Source: Flavonifractor hominis
GTDB lineage: Bacteria; Bacillota; Clostridia; Oscillospirales; Oscillospiraceae
Direction of reading: 5' to 3'
NCBI RefSeq assembly: GCF_040095835.1
Contig: NZ_JBBMFT010000004.1
Location: 124,001 to 188,000 of the forward strand
DNA: 64,000 nucleotides
The stretch's first letter is position 1; the number at the start of each line of letters is the position of its first letter. A program made the translations under genes and the position numbers. Positions 39,369 to 48,528 of this stretch are shown piece by piece. The notes under the pieces were generated by a model that made no database searches, had not been told where the DNA came from, and saw nothing but the letters and a program-made list of their open reading frames with translations.

Positions 39369-39397
39369 TTGTGTTTTCCCGGGAAAAGTGGTATGAT
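39369..39397 (+). promoter_or_regulatory. miaB: miaB promoter with palindromic spacer
   Basis: TTGTGT (39369-39374), 17 nt, TATGAT (39392-39397). A perfect 14-bp palindrome TTTTCCCGGGAAAA (39374-39387) fills most of the spacer and could be an operator. Confidence 0.6.
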
Positions 39398-39432
39398 TTT
39401 AAGATCGAAATACGCAATTTGGAGGAACGATT

Positions 39433-40836
39433 TTGAACCGACAGACCACCCGAATCTCCCCTGAGGACATCGCCCGCCAGCGGGACTTCTGCCAGAAGCT
39501 TCACGAGCGCAACGCCGCCCGTCCCACCCCGCCGCTGGCCTTTGTGGACACCTACGGCTGCCAGCAGAACGAAGCCGATTCCGAGCGGCTGCGGGGCTAC
39601 CTGCATGAGATGGGATATTCCTTCACCGACCAGGAGGCCGATGCCGACCTGATCGTCATCAACACCTGCGCCATCCGGGAGCACGCGGAGATGCGGGTGC
39701 TGGGCAACGTGGGGGCGCTGGTACACACCAAGCGCCAGAAGCCCAACCAGCTCATCTGTGTGTGCGGCTGTATGGCCCAGGAGCCCCACCGGGCCCAGAA
39801 GATCAAAGAGAGCTACCGCCAGGTGGACCTGGTGTTCGGCCCCCACGCCCTGTGGCGGTTCCCGGAACTTCTGTACCGCCTGGTAACCCGCCGGGGCCGC
39901 ATTTTTGACATTGCCGACGAGCCCGGCTCCATCGCCGAAGGCATCCCCCTGGTCCGGCAGGAGGGGGTAAAGGCCTGGGTAAGCATTATGTACGGGTGCA
40001 ACAACTTCTGCACCTACTGCATCGTGCCCTATGTCCGGGGCCGGGAGCGCAGCCGGGAGCCCGGGGTCATTCTGGAGGAGATCCGGGGCCTGGTGGAGCA
40101 GGGCTACAAGGACATCACCCTGCTAGGCCAGAACGTCAACTCCTACGGCAAGGACCTGGAGGAACCCATGGACTTTGCCGACCTCTTAAAGGCAGCCGCC
40201 GCCATCCCCGGGGACTTTTTGCTGCGCTTTATGACCAGCCACCCCAAGGACGCCTCCCAGAAACTCTTTGACACCATGGCCTCCTCTCCCAAGATCGCCC
40301 CCTGTTTCCACCTGCCCTTCCAGGCGGGGAGCGACCGGGTGCTGAAGGCTATGAACCGGGTATACGACCGGGCTGGGTATCTGGACAAGGTGCGCCGGCT
40401 GCGGGAAGCGATCCCCGACGTGGTCATCACCTCCGACGTGATTGTGGGCTTCCCCGGGGAGACCGCGGAGGACTTTGAGCAGACCATGACCCTCATTGAC
40501 CAGGTGCGCTTTGACGCCCTGTTTACCTTTATCTTTTCTCCCCGGGTGGGCACCCCCGCCGCCCAGATGGACGACCCCGTCTCCAAGGAGGAGAAGGCGG
40601 CCTGGTTCCAGCGGCTGGTGGAGCGGCAGGACCAGATCTCGGAGGAGAAGCACGCGGCCTACATCGGCAAGACCGTCCGCTGCCTGGTGGACGGCTCCGA
40701 CGACAAGGGTCTCACCGCCCGCACCCCGGGCAACCGGCTGGTGCGCCTGAGCGGGGAGGAGTCCCTCATCGGCCAGTTTGTCAACGTGGAGATCACCGGG
40801 GCCAACAAGTGGTCCCTTACCGGCCGGCCGGTGTAA
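39433..40836 (+). CDS. miaB: tRNA-2-methylthio-N6-dimethylallyladenosine synthase MiaB
   Basis: Radical SAM methylthiotransferase that converts i6A37 to ms2i6A37 in tRNA. The 467 residues have the N-terminal MTTase domain with three cluster cysteines (TYGCQQNEADSE, NTCAIREHA, CVCGCMAQ), the radical SAM motif GCNNFCTYCIVPYVRGRE (about 191-208) and a C-terminal TRAM domain. Translation starts at TTG 39433 after GGAGG. First gene of a long operon with mutS and mutL; the substrate-making partner miaA is not present here. Confidence 0.95.
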   Translation: MNRQTTRISPEDIARQRDFCQKLHERNAARPTPPLAFVDTYGCQQNEADSERLRGYLHEMGYSFTDQEADADLIVINTCAIREHAEMRVLGNVGALVHTKRQKPNQLICVCGCMAQEPHRAQKIKESYRQVDLVFGPHALWRFPELLYRLVTRRGRIFDIADEPGSIAEGIPLVRQEGVKAWVSIMYGCNNFCTYCIVPYVRGRERSREPGVILEEIRGLVEQGYKDITLLGQNVNSYGKDLEEPMDFADLLKAAAAIPGDFLLRFMTSHPKDASQKLFDTMASSPKIAPCFHLPFQAGSDRVLKAMNRVYDRAGYLDKVRRLREAIPDVVITSDVIVGFPGETAEDFEQTMTLIDQVRFDALFTFIFSPRVGTPAAQMDDPVSKEEKAAWFQRLVERQDQISEEKHAAYIGKTVRCLVDGSDDKGLTARTPGNRLVRLSGEESLIGQFVNVEITGANKWSLTGRPV

Positions 40837-40872
40837 TCCGGCCCGGCCCAGATTGGAAAAAGGAGAAGCGAC

Positions 40873-43470
40873 ATGCCACCAGAGACCACCCCCATGATGC
40901 GGCAGTACCTGCACATGAAAGAACTGCACCCGGACTGCATCCTGTTTTTCCGGCTGGGGGATTTTTACGAGATGTTCAACGAGGACGCCAAGCTGGTGTC
41001 CCAGGAGCTGGAGCTCACCCTCACCAGCCGGGACCGGGGCAAGCCGGAGGCTGAGCGCACCCCCATGTGCGGCGTGCCCTACCACTCGGCCGACGCCTAC
41101 ATTGCCCGGCTCATCGCCCGGGGCTACAAGGTCGCCATCTGCGAGCAAATGGAGGACCCGGCCACCGCCAAGGGCCTGGTGGACCGGGACATCATCCGCA
41201 TCATCACCCCTGGCACAGTCATCGCCTCCTCCATGCTGGAGGAGGGGCGCAACAACTTCATCTGTGCCCTGTATCGGGACGGGAGCGGCACGGGGCTGTG
41301 CTTCTGCGACATTTCCACCGGCGAAATGAGCGTCACCTCCTTCTCCGGACCGGAGGCGGAGGAGCACCTTTACAACGAGCTGGGCCGCTTTGCCCCCCGG
41401 GAGGCCATGCTCTCGGAGGAGGCTTGGCAGGACAAGGCCCTGGTGGGCTTTCTCACCCAAAAGCTGGAGTGCCGCTGTGAAAACGGCGGGGCGGCCCGCT
41501 TTGACCTGACCGACGCCCAAGCCGCCGCCCAGCGGCAGTTTGGCGACGGACTGGACGGCCTGCCCCAGGGGGACGAGGCCGCCCTGCGGGCGGTGGGCGG
41601 CCTTCTGGGCTACCTCTACGAGACCCAGAAAACCGACCTGTCCCACATCTCTACCCTGACATACTTTACCACCGGGCAGTTTATGGAGCTGGACCTCACC
41701 GCCCGGCGCAACCTGGAGCTCACCGAGACCCTGCGCTCCAAGGAGAAGAAGGGGAGCCTGCTGTGGGTGCTGGACAAGACCCGCACCGCCATGGGCCACC
41801 GGCTCATCCGCGCCTGGATGGAGCGGCCCCTTCTCTCCCCGGCGGCCATCAGCCGCCGGCTGGGCGCGGTGGGGGAGCTGGTGAGCGACGCCATCGGCCG
41901 GGAGGAGCTCATTCTCTGCCTGAAGGAGATCCCCGATTTGGAGCGGCTCATCGGGCGTATCGTCTACGGCACCGCCGGCGGGCGGGACCTGGCCGCCCTG
42001 GCCCTGGGGCTGGGCAAACTGCCCCGGCTACGGGAGGGACTGGACTCCACCGCCTCGGCCCTGCTGGGCACCCTGCGGGAGGAGCTGGACGACCTGTACG
42101 AGCTGCGGGAGCTCATTGGCCGGGCCATTGTGGACGAGCCTCCCTTCTCCGTGCGGGAGGGCGGCTTCATCCGGGCCGGGTACAACGCCGAGGTGGACCG
42201 GCTGCGGGACATCCTCACCAACGGCAAGGATCTGGTGGCCGGCATCGAGGCCCGGGAGAAGGAGAAGACCGGCATCAAGAGCCTGAAGGTGGGCTACAAC
42301 AAGGTCTTCGGCTACTACATCGAAGTCTCCAAGTCCTACTACGACCAGGTGCCTGAGGACTACATCCGCAAGCAGACCCTTACCAACTGTGAGCGGTACA
42401 TCACCCAGGAGCTCAAGGACCTGGAGCACGAGATCCTCTCCGCCCAGGACCGCATCACCGCCCTGGAATTTGAGCTGTTCTGCCAGCTGCGGGAGCGGGC
42501 GGCCGAACAGGTGGGCGCCATCCAGCGCTCCGCCGCCGCCGTGGCCCAGATCGACGTGCTCTGTTCCTTTGCCGCCGTGGCCGCCGAGAGCGGCTACTGC
42601 CGGCCCGACGTGGATTTGTCCGACCGCATCGAGATCACCGACGGGCGCCACCCGGTGGTGGAGAAGATGCTCAAAAACGCACTTTTTGTCCCCAACGACA
42701 CCCAGATGGACAACACCGAAAACACGGTGGCCATTTTGACCGGCCCCAACATGGCGGGCAAGTCCACCTACATGCGCCAGGTGGCCCTCATCGTACTTAT
42801 GGCCCAGATGGGCTCCTTTGTCCCCGCCAGGGCCGCCCGCATCGGCGTGGTGGACCGGGTGTTCACCCGCATCGGGGCCAGCGACGACCTGTCCGCCGGT
42901 CAGTCCACCTTTATGGTGGAGATGACCGAGGTGGCCGAGCTGCTGAAAAACGCCACCAGCAAGAGCCTGCTCATCCTGGATGAGATCGGCCGGGGCACCT
43001 CCACCTACGACGGCATGTCCATCGCCCGGGCAGTGCTGGAGTACTGCGCCGACAAGAAAAAGCTGGGAGCCAAGACTCTCTTTGCCACCCACTACCATGA
43101 AATCACTGCCCTGGAGGGGGTCATCCCCGGGGTGAAAAACTACAACATCGCCGCCAAAAAGAAGGGGGACGATATTCTCTTCCTGCGCAAGATCATCCGG
43201 GGCGGGGCCGATCAGAGCTACGGCATCGAAGTGGCCAAGCTGGCCGGTGTGCCTGAGCCGGTGCTCCGCCGGGCCCGGAAGATCCTGGCCGAGCTGGAGG
43301 CCGGGGGGGCTGCGCTCCCCGCCGCGCCCGCCGCTCCGGCCGAGGAACAGGTCTCCCTGCTGGACATGGGGGACCGCCGGGTGGTCCAGCGCCTGCGGGA
43401 AACCGATGTAAACGTCATGACCCCCATCGAGGCCATGAACCTGCTGTTTGAACTCAAGCAAATGCTCTGA
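40873..43470 (+). CDS. mutS: DNA mismatch repair protein MutS
   Basis: Mismatch-recognition ATPase. The 865 residues begin MPPETTPMMRQYLHMKELHPD and include the mismatch-binding Phe-x-Glu (RLGDFYEMF, about residues 32-40), the connector, core and clamp domains, then the ATPase Walker A TGPNMAGKSTYMRQVA (about 621-636), LLILDEIGRGTST and ATHYHE. A Pro/Ala linker and C-terminal helix follow. Start at 40873 after AAAAGGAGAAG. Normal length; MutS1 type, so part of true mismatch repair with MutL two genes on. Confidence 0.98.
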   Translation: MPPETTPMMRQYLHMKELHPDCILFFRLGDFYEMFNEDAKLVSQELELTLTSRDRGKPEAERTPMCGVPYHSADAYIARLIARGYKVAICEQMEDPATAKGLVDRDIIRIITPGTVIASSMLEEGRNNFICALYRDGSGTGLCFCDISTGEMSVTSFSGPEAEEHLYNELGRFAPREAMLSEEAWQDKALVGFLTQKLECRCENGGAARFDLTDAQAAAQRQFGDGLDGLPQGDEAALRAVGGLLGYLYETQKTDLSHISTLTYFTTGQFMELDLTARRNLELTETLRSKEKKGSLLWVLDKTRTAMGHRLIRAWMERPLLSPAAISRRLGAVGELVSDAIGREELILCLKEIPDLERLIGRIVYGTAGGRDLAALALGLGKLPRLREGLDSTASALLGTLREELDDLYELRELIGRAIVDEPPFSVREGGFIRAGYNAEVDRLRDILTNGKDLVAGIEAREKEKTGIKSLKVGYNKVFGYYIEVSKSYYDQVPEDYIRKQTLTNCERYITQELKDLEHEILSAQDRITALEFELFCQLRERAAEQVGAIQRSAAAVAQIDVLCSFAAVAAESGYCRPDVDLSDRIEITDGRHPVVEKMLKNALFVPNDTQMDNTENTVAILTGPNMAGKSTYMRQVALIVLMAQMGSFVPARAARIGVVDRVFTRIGASDDLSAGQSTFMVEMTEVAELLKNATSKSLLILDEIGRGTSTYDGMSIARAVLEYCADKKKLGAKTLFATHYHEITALEGVIPGVKNYNIAAKKKGDDILFLRKIIRGGADQSYGIEVAKLAGVPEPVLRRARKILAELEAGGAALPAAPAAPAEEQVSLLDMGDRRVVQRLRETDVNVMTPIEAMNLLFELKQML

Positions 43471-43498
43471 TCTGCTTATCGTCAAGGAGGTCGCCAAT

Positions 43499-44203
43499 AT
43501 GCCAAGCCGTTTGCGCCGCCCCTGGCGGCCCCAGCTCACCCGGGCCGAGATGGGCCGCGGCTGGGTCTTTTTCGCCCTGTATGTACTGGTCTTTCCCTGG
43601 GTGATGGGCTGGATCCAGCGCTCCTTTCACGGAGAGCTGCCCGTGGCCGAGTCCAATGTGGTCTACTACCTGCTGGCGGCCACGCTGGTATTCCTGGTGT
43701 TCTGGAGCTTTCTGCGCCACGGGATAGACCTGCTGCTGGACTGGCTGCCGGAAAACCTGTTTGCTTTCCTCACCGGTCTTGTGGGCGCAGGCGCCCTTCA
43801 TCTGTTGGTAGGCCTCATTCCTTTGCCGGTGGAAAATCCCAACCAGTTCAGCTACCCCGAGCAGTTTGCCCTGGCCCCGGTGGCCACGGTGGTGATCCTG
43901 GTGCTGTTCATGCCCCTGGTGGAGGAGACCCTCTTCCGCGGGCTGCTCTTCGGCACCGCCCGGCGTTACAGCCGGCTGCTTGGGTACGTGCTCTCGGTGC
44001 TGGTATACGCGGTGTACTGTGTGTGGCAGTTCGTCTACGCCTACGGCACGGTGGATCTGCGCTACCTGCTGCTCTTTGTGGAATACGTACCCATGTCCCT
44101 GGCCCTCACCTGGTGCTATGACAACGGCGGCTCCATCTGGAGCGCCATTGCCCTGCATATGGTCCTCAACGCCGTCTCCCTGGCCTCCACTCTCCCACAC
44201 TGA
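43499..44203 (+). CDS. CPBP family intramembrane metalloprotease
   Basis: Membrane protein of the Abi/CAAX protease and bacteriocin-processing family (relative of Rce1). The 234 residues give about six to seven helices. The Glu-Glu-x3-Arg motif is present as EETLFRGLLF (about 141-150), the second motif is represented around FVEYVPMSL, and the third as LHMVLNA near the C-terminus. Start at 43499 after AAGGAGG. It interrupts the usual mutS-mutL adjacency, with 28 and 20 nt gaps. Substrate unknown. Confidence 0.88.
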   Translation: MPSRLRRPWRPQLTRAEMGRGWVFFALYVLVFPWVMGWIQRSFHGELPVAESNVVYYLLAATLVFLVFWSFLRHGIDLLLDWLPENLFAFLTGLVGAGALHLLVGLIPLPVENPNQFSYPEQFALAPVATVVILVLFMPLVEETLFRGLLFGTARRYSRLLGYVLSVLVYAVYCVWQFVYAYGTVDLRYLLLFVEYVPMSLALTWCYDNGGSIWSAIALHMVLNAVSLASTLPH

Positions 44204-44223
44204 TCCCGGAAAGGAGCCCGTCC

Positions 44224-46158
44224 ATGCCCCACATTCAACCATTAGACCCCCATGTAGCCGACCTCATCGCCGCCGGCGAAGTGGTGGAACGCCCTGCCTC
44301 CGTGGTCAAGGAACTGATGGAAAACGCCATTGACGCCGGAGCCGACCAGCTGACGGTGGAAATCCAGCACGGGGGCATGACCCTCATCCGGGTCACCGAC
44401 AACGGCTGCGGCATCGCCGCGGAGGAGGCCCAGACCGCCTTCCTCCGCCACGCCACCAGCAAGATCCGCACCGAGTACGACCTGGAGGCCATCGGCACCC
44501 TGGGTTTCCGTGGGGAGGCTCTGGCCGCCATCTCGGCCGTCAGCCGGGTGGAACTGCTCACCCGCACGGCGGAGGAGACGCTGGGCGCCGCCCTCTGCCT
44601 GGAAGGGGGCGCTGTGGTGAGCCAGGAGGAAGCCGGCTGCCCCAAGGGCACCACCCTGGTGGTGCGGGACCTCTTTTACAACACCCCCGCCCGGCTCAAG
44701 TTTATGAAAAAGGACGCCGCCGAGGGCGCCGCCTGCTTTGCCATGGTACAGCGGGTGGCCCTGTCCCACCCCGAGGTGTCGGTCAAGTTCCTGCGGGACG
44801 GCCGACAGGAGTTGCTCACCCCCGGGGACAGCCAGCTGAAATCCGCCCTGTACGCCGTGCTGGGCCGGGATCTTGCTTTGGGCTTTACGCCGGTAAAGGG
44901 CTCGGGGGAGGATATGAGCGTATCTGGCTTCGTCTCCCTGCCCACCTGCTGCCGGGGAACCCGGGGGTATCAGCACTTTTTCGTCAACGGCCGGTATGTG
45001 AAAAGCCGCACCATGACCGCCGCACTGGAGGAAGCCTATGCCAACCAGAAAATGGTGGGCAAGTTTCCCGGCTGCGTCCTCCACCTGACCACCAAGCTCA
45101 ACGCGGTGGACGTGAACGTCCACCCCACCAAGCAGGAGGTCAAGTTCGGCAGCGAGAAAAAGGTCTTTGATGCCGTCTATTATGCGGTCAAATCCACCCT
45201 GGAGGCCGACCGCTCCCGCCCCGCCGCCGTGGTGGAACAGTCGCCCCGCTCCTCCGCTCCCAGGGCGGCGGACACCGTTACTCCCCATCAGACCGTTCTC
45301 CGTCCGCCGGCCCGGCCTGCATCCGGGGAGACGGTGCAACAGCCTCCCCGCCGGGAAACACCGGTGCGGCCGCCCTTCCCCGTGACGGAGCGTTCCGCCC
45401 CCGTACTGCCTCTGCACGACGTCACCGCCCCCCGGCCCCAGGCTCGTCCTGTCCCGGCGGCCGCCCCCAAGGCCAACACGGCGCCCGATCCCAAACCAGT
45501 CCCAGCTCCGGCACCCAAGCCGGTGCCTGTGCCTGCACCGGAGCCCAAGCCCATACCAGAGCCCACACCAGAACCCACACCGGAGCCGGAGGAGATCCCC
45601 TGGCGCATGGCAGGGGAGGTACTTAATACCTATATCATCGTGGAACAGGGCGAGAAGGTCCTCTTTATCGACAAGCACGCCGCCCACGAGCGGCTGAATT
45701 TTGACCGGCTGAAGGCCGAGGGCTACCAGCCCATGGTCCAGACCCTGCTTACCCCGGTGGTGTTCACTCCTCCGGCGGAAGAGGGGGCGGCGCTGCTGGC
45801 CCAATTGCCCCTGCTGGAGCGCTTTGGTTTTGAGGCGGAGGACTTCGGCGGCGGGGCCATTCTGGTCCGCTCCGCCCCCAGCGACGTGGCAGCGGGGGAG
45901 ATCCCCGACGTGCTGGGGGAGCTGGCGGGAAAGCTGCTCACCTGCGGGACGGCTGACCCGGAAAGTGCCCGGGACGCACTGCTGCACACTATGGCCTGCA
46001 AAGCGGCCATCAAGGGCGGACAGAAAAACAGCCCGGCCGAACTTTACAAAGTGGCGCAGGCAGTGCTCTCCGGCGCAGTCAAGTATTGTCCCCACGGCCG
46101 GCCGGTGGCCATTGAGCTTACCCGAAAGCAATTGGAAAAGCGCTTTGGCCGGGCTTAG
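44224..46158 (+). CDS. mutL: DNA mismatch repair protein MutL (endonuclease type)
   Basis: GHKL ATPase that couples MutS to strand incision. N-terminal motifs are VKELMENAIDAGA, DNGCGI, TSKI and GFRGEAL. A long Pro/Ala/Glu linker (about 335-455) contains runs of PEP and PKP. The C-terminal part carries the nicking-endonuclease motif DKHAAHERLNFD, a K-for-Q variant of DQHA(x)2E(x)4E, plus ACKAAIKGG and CPHGRP zinc-site elements. The organism is therefore expected to use an intrinsic MutL nick rather than MutH. 644 residues, start after AAAGGAG. Confidence 0.97.
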   Translation: MPHIQPLDPHVADLIAAGEVVERPASVVKELMENAIDAGADQLTVEIQHGGMTLIRVTDNGCGIAAEEAQTAFLRHATSKIRTEYDLEAIGTLGFRGEALAAISAVSRVELLTRTAEETLGAALCLEGGAVVSQEEAGCPKGTTLVVRDLFYNTPARLKFMKKDAAEGAACFAMVQRVALSHPEVSVKFLRDGRQELLTPGDSQLKSALYAVLGRDLALGFTPVKGSGEDMSVSGFVSLPTCCRGTRGYQHFFVNGRYVKSRTMTAALEEAYANQKMVGKFPGCVLHLTTKLNAVDVNVHPTKQEVKFGSEKKVFDAVYYAVKSTLEADRSRPAAVVEQSPRSSAPRAADTVTPHQTVLRPPARPASGETVQQPPRRETPVRPPFPVTERSAPVLPLHDVTAPRPQARPVPAAAPKANTAPDPKPVPAPAPKPVPVPAPEPKPIPEPTPEPTPEPEEIPWRMAGEVLNTYIIVEQGEKVLFIDKHAAHERLNFDRLKAEGYQPMVQTLLTPVVFTPPAEEGAALLAQLPLLERFGFEAEDFGGGAILVRSAPSDVAAGEIPDVLGELAGKLLTCGTADPESARDALLHTMACKAAIKGGQKNSPAELYKVAQAVLSGAVKYCPHGRPVAIELTRKQLEKRFGRA

Positions 46159-46201
46159 GGGCCCGGTTTCGACCAAAAGCGCCCGATAATTGGTATATAT
46201 T

Positions 46202-46234
46202 GGATGCATCTCGAGATAGAAAAGGAGTGCATCC
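46202..46234 (+). promoter_or_regulatory. hfq: Possible hairpin around the hfq ribosome site
   Basis: GGATGCA (46202-46208) can pair with TGCATCC (46228-46234); the AAAAGGAG ribosome site lies in the loop end. Seven base pairs only, so modest evidence for translational control. Confidence 0.35.
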
Positions 46235-46236
46235 AC

Positions 46237-46470
46237 ATGCAAAAAAGCAACAATCTGCAGGACCTGTTTCTGCTCCGGGCCCGGAAAAGCCACGCCAGTC
46301 TGACGGTTTTCTTGATGAACGGTTATCAGCTGCGGGGCCAGATCACCGGATATGACGCATTTGTCGTGGTACTTACGACAGGGGACAAGCAGCAGGTCAT
46401 CTACAAGCACGCCATCTCCACCATTGTCCCGGAGCGGGCCATTTCCCTGGAGGAGGAGACGGCGGTGTAA
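46237..46470 (+). CDS. hfq: RNA chaperone Hfq
   Basis: Sm-like hexameric RNA chaperone for small RNA pairing. The 77 residues keep the Sm1 and Sm2 motifs: NNLQDLFLLRARKSHASLTV and QQVIYKHAISTIVPE, including Gln and Asp of the proximal face and the Lys-His pair. The equivalent of E. coli Gln41 is Ala (GYDAFVV). The rim is RARK rather than RRER. Start at 46237 after AAAAGGAG, replacing an upstream in-frame ATG. In Clostridia hfq often follows miaA; here it follows mutL by 78 nt. Confidence 0.95.
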   Translation: MQKSNNLQDLFLLRARKSHASLTVFLMNGYQLRGQITGYDAFVVVLTTGDKQQVIYKHAISTIVPERAISLEEETAV

Positions 46471-46485
46471 CGAGGAACACTGCCT

Positions 46486-47772
46486 ATGAGACAAGGAAAA
46501 CTGACCAACCGAATCGTAATGCTGACCTTGCTGGCAGCCATACTGGCCTATCTGGGCGTCTCTGCCTGGCGGAGTTTCAACGATTCCTACCGCACCGTGG
46601 TGTCCTATTCCTATACGGTGGATGACAGCCTGGAGGTCACCGGCCTTCTGGTGCGGGAGGAGTCGGTACTTACCAGCACGGGCGGCATCGTGGACCTGTT
46701 GCCCGAGGAAGGTGAAAAAGTCGCCAAGGGAGGTACCGTGGCTCTGCTCTACCAGGATAATTCAGGCCTGGAGTGCAAACAGCAGCTGCAGAGTCTGGAG
46801 CTGGAAAAGGAGCAGCTGGAGTACGCGCTGGAGCGCTCCTCCGGCACAGGAGACTCCTCCCAGCTCAGCCAGCAGGTGATCCAGGCCATCGTGGATCTGC
46901 ATGCCTCGGTAAGCGCAGGGGACCTGACCAATCTGGAAGACCAGACTATGAAGCTCAAAAGCCTGGTCTACAAGCGGGACTATACGTTCAGCGGCACCGG
47001 CGAAGAGGCGGCCGCGTCCATTCAGGCCTCCATTGATGCGGTAAACGCCCAGATCAGCGCTCTGAGCAGCCAGGCCGCCCAGAATACCGGCCGGGTCACC
47101 GCCGATCAATCCGGTGTTTTTTCCGGTGTGGTGGACGGCTTTGAATCCCTCATCACCCCGGACATGCTGGAAAGCATTACCCCGTCCCAGCTCCAGCAAA
47201 TTGCCGCCCAGAAACCGGCGGAAGATGCATCAGCCATCGGCAAACTCATTACGGATTCCACCTGGTATTTTGTCTGCTCCATGGACACCACAGACAGCCA
47301 ACGTCTGGTGGAGGGCCGCACCGTTACAGTTCGCTTTTCCCGGGACTGGTCCGGCGAGGTGGACATGACAGTGGAGCATATCGGCGCGGAGGAAAACGGC
47401 CAAGTGCCTGTGGTTCTGTCCAGCACGCGGTTTCTGTCCGACACCACCCTGCTGCGCAAACAGACGGTGGAACTGGTATTCGACACCCAGACCGGTATCC
47501 GGGTCCCCAAGCAGGCCATACGGGTGCTGACTCAGACGGTGACAGACGAGGAGACGGGCGAGGAGCAGCAGGTTAACGTCACCGGTGTATTTGTGCTGGT
47601 AGGCGAGCAAGCGGAGTTCAAGCCCATTGTGGTCCTGGACCAGCAAGAGGATTTTGCCCTAGTACAGGCCGCACCTGCCTCCACCGATACCGAGCGCAAA
47701 AAAGCCCTGCGGGCCGGGGATGAGATCATCATCGCGTCGGACGAGCTGTACGACGGACAGGTCATAACATAA
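46486..47772 (+). CDS. HlyD-like membrane-anchored adaptor protein
   Basis: A 428-residue single-pass protein: N-terminal membrane segment (about 10-27), then a biotinyl-lipoyl-like strand pair (LEVTGLLVREESVL, GGIVDLLPEEGEKVAKGGTVALLY), a coiled coil (about 100-125), a second coil (about 165-200) and a C-terminal barrel. This is the layout of HlyD/RND periplasmic adaptors, but no ABC or RND partner lies nearby. Such genes commonly sit beside ylmE-sepF in clostridial genomes, so a division or envelope role is plausible. 15 nt after hfq. Confidence 0.8.
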   Translation: MRQGKLTNRIVMLTLLAAILAYLGVSAWRSFNDSYRTVVSYSYTVDDSLEVTGLLVREESVLTSTGGIVDLLPEEGEKVAKGGTVALLYQDNSGLECKQQLQSLELEKEQLEYALERSSGTGDSSQLSQQVIQAIVDLHASVSAGDLTNLEDQTMKLKSLVYKRDYTFSGTGEEAAASIQASIDAVNAQISALSSQAAQNTGRVTADQSGVFSGVVDGFESLITPDMLESITPSQLQQIAAQKPAEDASAIGKLITDSTWYFVCSMDTTDSQRLVEGRTVTVRFSRDWSGEVDMTVEHIGAEENGQVPVVLSSTRFLSDTTLLRKQTVELVFDTQTGIRVPKQAIRVLTQTVTDEETGEEQQVNVTGVFVLVGEQAEFKPIVVLDQQEDFALVQAAPASTDTERKKALRAGDEIIIASDELYDGQVIT

Positions 47773-47796
47773 GAGAGTGTTGGGAGGTTGTTTGCT

Positions 47797-48504
47797 ATGT
47801 CTCTGCAAGAAAATATCCAGGCGGTCCAGGCACGGATCGCCGCCGCCGCCCGAGAGGTAGGCCGGGACCCGGCTGAGGTTACCCTAGTGGCCGCCACCAA
47901 GGTCCAGAGTTCGGACACCATCCGGCAGGCCATCGCCGCCGGAGTCACCATCTGCGGAGAGAACCGGGTACAGGAGATGACAGCCCATCTGGACGACGAC
48001 GCCTATGCCGGCGCGGCCCTGCATTTTATTGGCCACCTGCAGACCAATAAGGTCCGGCAGGTGGTGGGCCGGGTGGACCTTATTGAATCCGTAGGCTCGG
48101 AACACCTGCTGGACGCCATCGAGGCCCAGGCCGCCAAACTGGACCTTCGGCAGGACATTTTGCTGGAGGTAAATATTGGTGGAGAGCAGTCCAAAAGCGG
48201 AGTCGCTCCGGAACAGCTGCTGGCCCTGGCCCAGAAGGCGGCCGCCTGCCCCCATGTGCGTTTGCGGGGACTAATGGCCATTCCGCCTGTTGCCTCCGGT
48301 TTGGACGGAAATCGGCCGTTTTTTGCAAAAATGCATCAGCTTTATGTTGACATAAGAACCAACTTGAACGATAATAAAGCTGACATCGACTGTCTTTCCA
48401 TGGGTATGAGCGGCGATTTTGAAGACGCCGTGCGGGAAGGGGCCACCCTGGTGCGGGTGGGCACCGCGCTCTTCGGCCCCCGCCCTCCCATGCACAAAGG
48501 ATAG
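47797..48504 (+). CDS. ylmE: YggS/YlmE family PLP homeostasis protein
   Basis: PLP-binding TIM-barrel protein without known catalysis (PLPBP/COG0325), involved in PLP and amino-acid balance. The 235 residues show VAATKVQSSDTIRQAI (PLP Lys in the AATK element), GENRVQE, HFIGHLQTNKVRQV, and the late LSMGMSGDFEDAVREGATLVRVGTALFG phosphate-binding block. Start at 47797 after GGGAGG. In Gram-positives it sits with sepF in the division cluster, as here (24 nt upstream of sepF). Confidence 0.95.
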   Translation: MSLQENIQAVQARIAAAAREVGRDPAEVTLVAATKVQSSDTIRQAIAAGVTICGENRVQEMTAHLDDDAYAGAALHFIGHLQTNKVRQVVGRVDLIESVGSEHLLDAIEAQAAKLDLRQDILLEVNIGGEQSKSGVAPEQLLALAQKAAACPHVRLRGLMAIPPVASGLDGNRPFFAKMHQLYVDIRTNLNDNKADIDCLSMGMSGDFEDAVREGATLVRVGTALFGPRPPMHKG

Positions 48505-48528
48505 ATCAACTTTGGGAGGGAATCCATT

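Noticed and set aside
43499..44203. CPBP protease as a bacteriocin-immunity gene
   Set aside because: There is no bacteriocin precursor or ABC exporter nearby, and it is embedded in a housekeeping operon; only the family label is supported.
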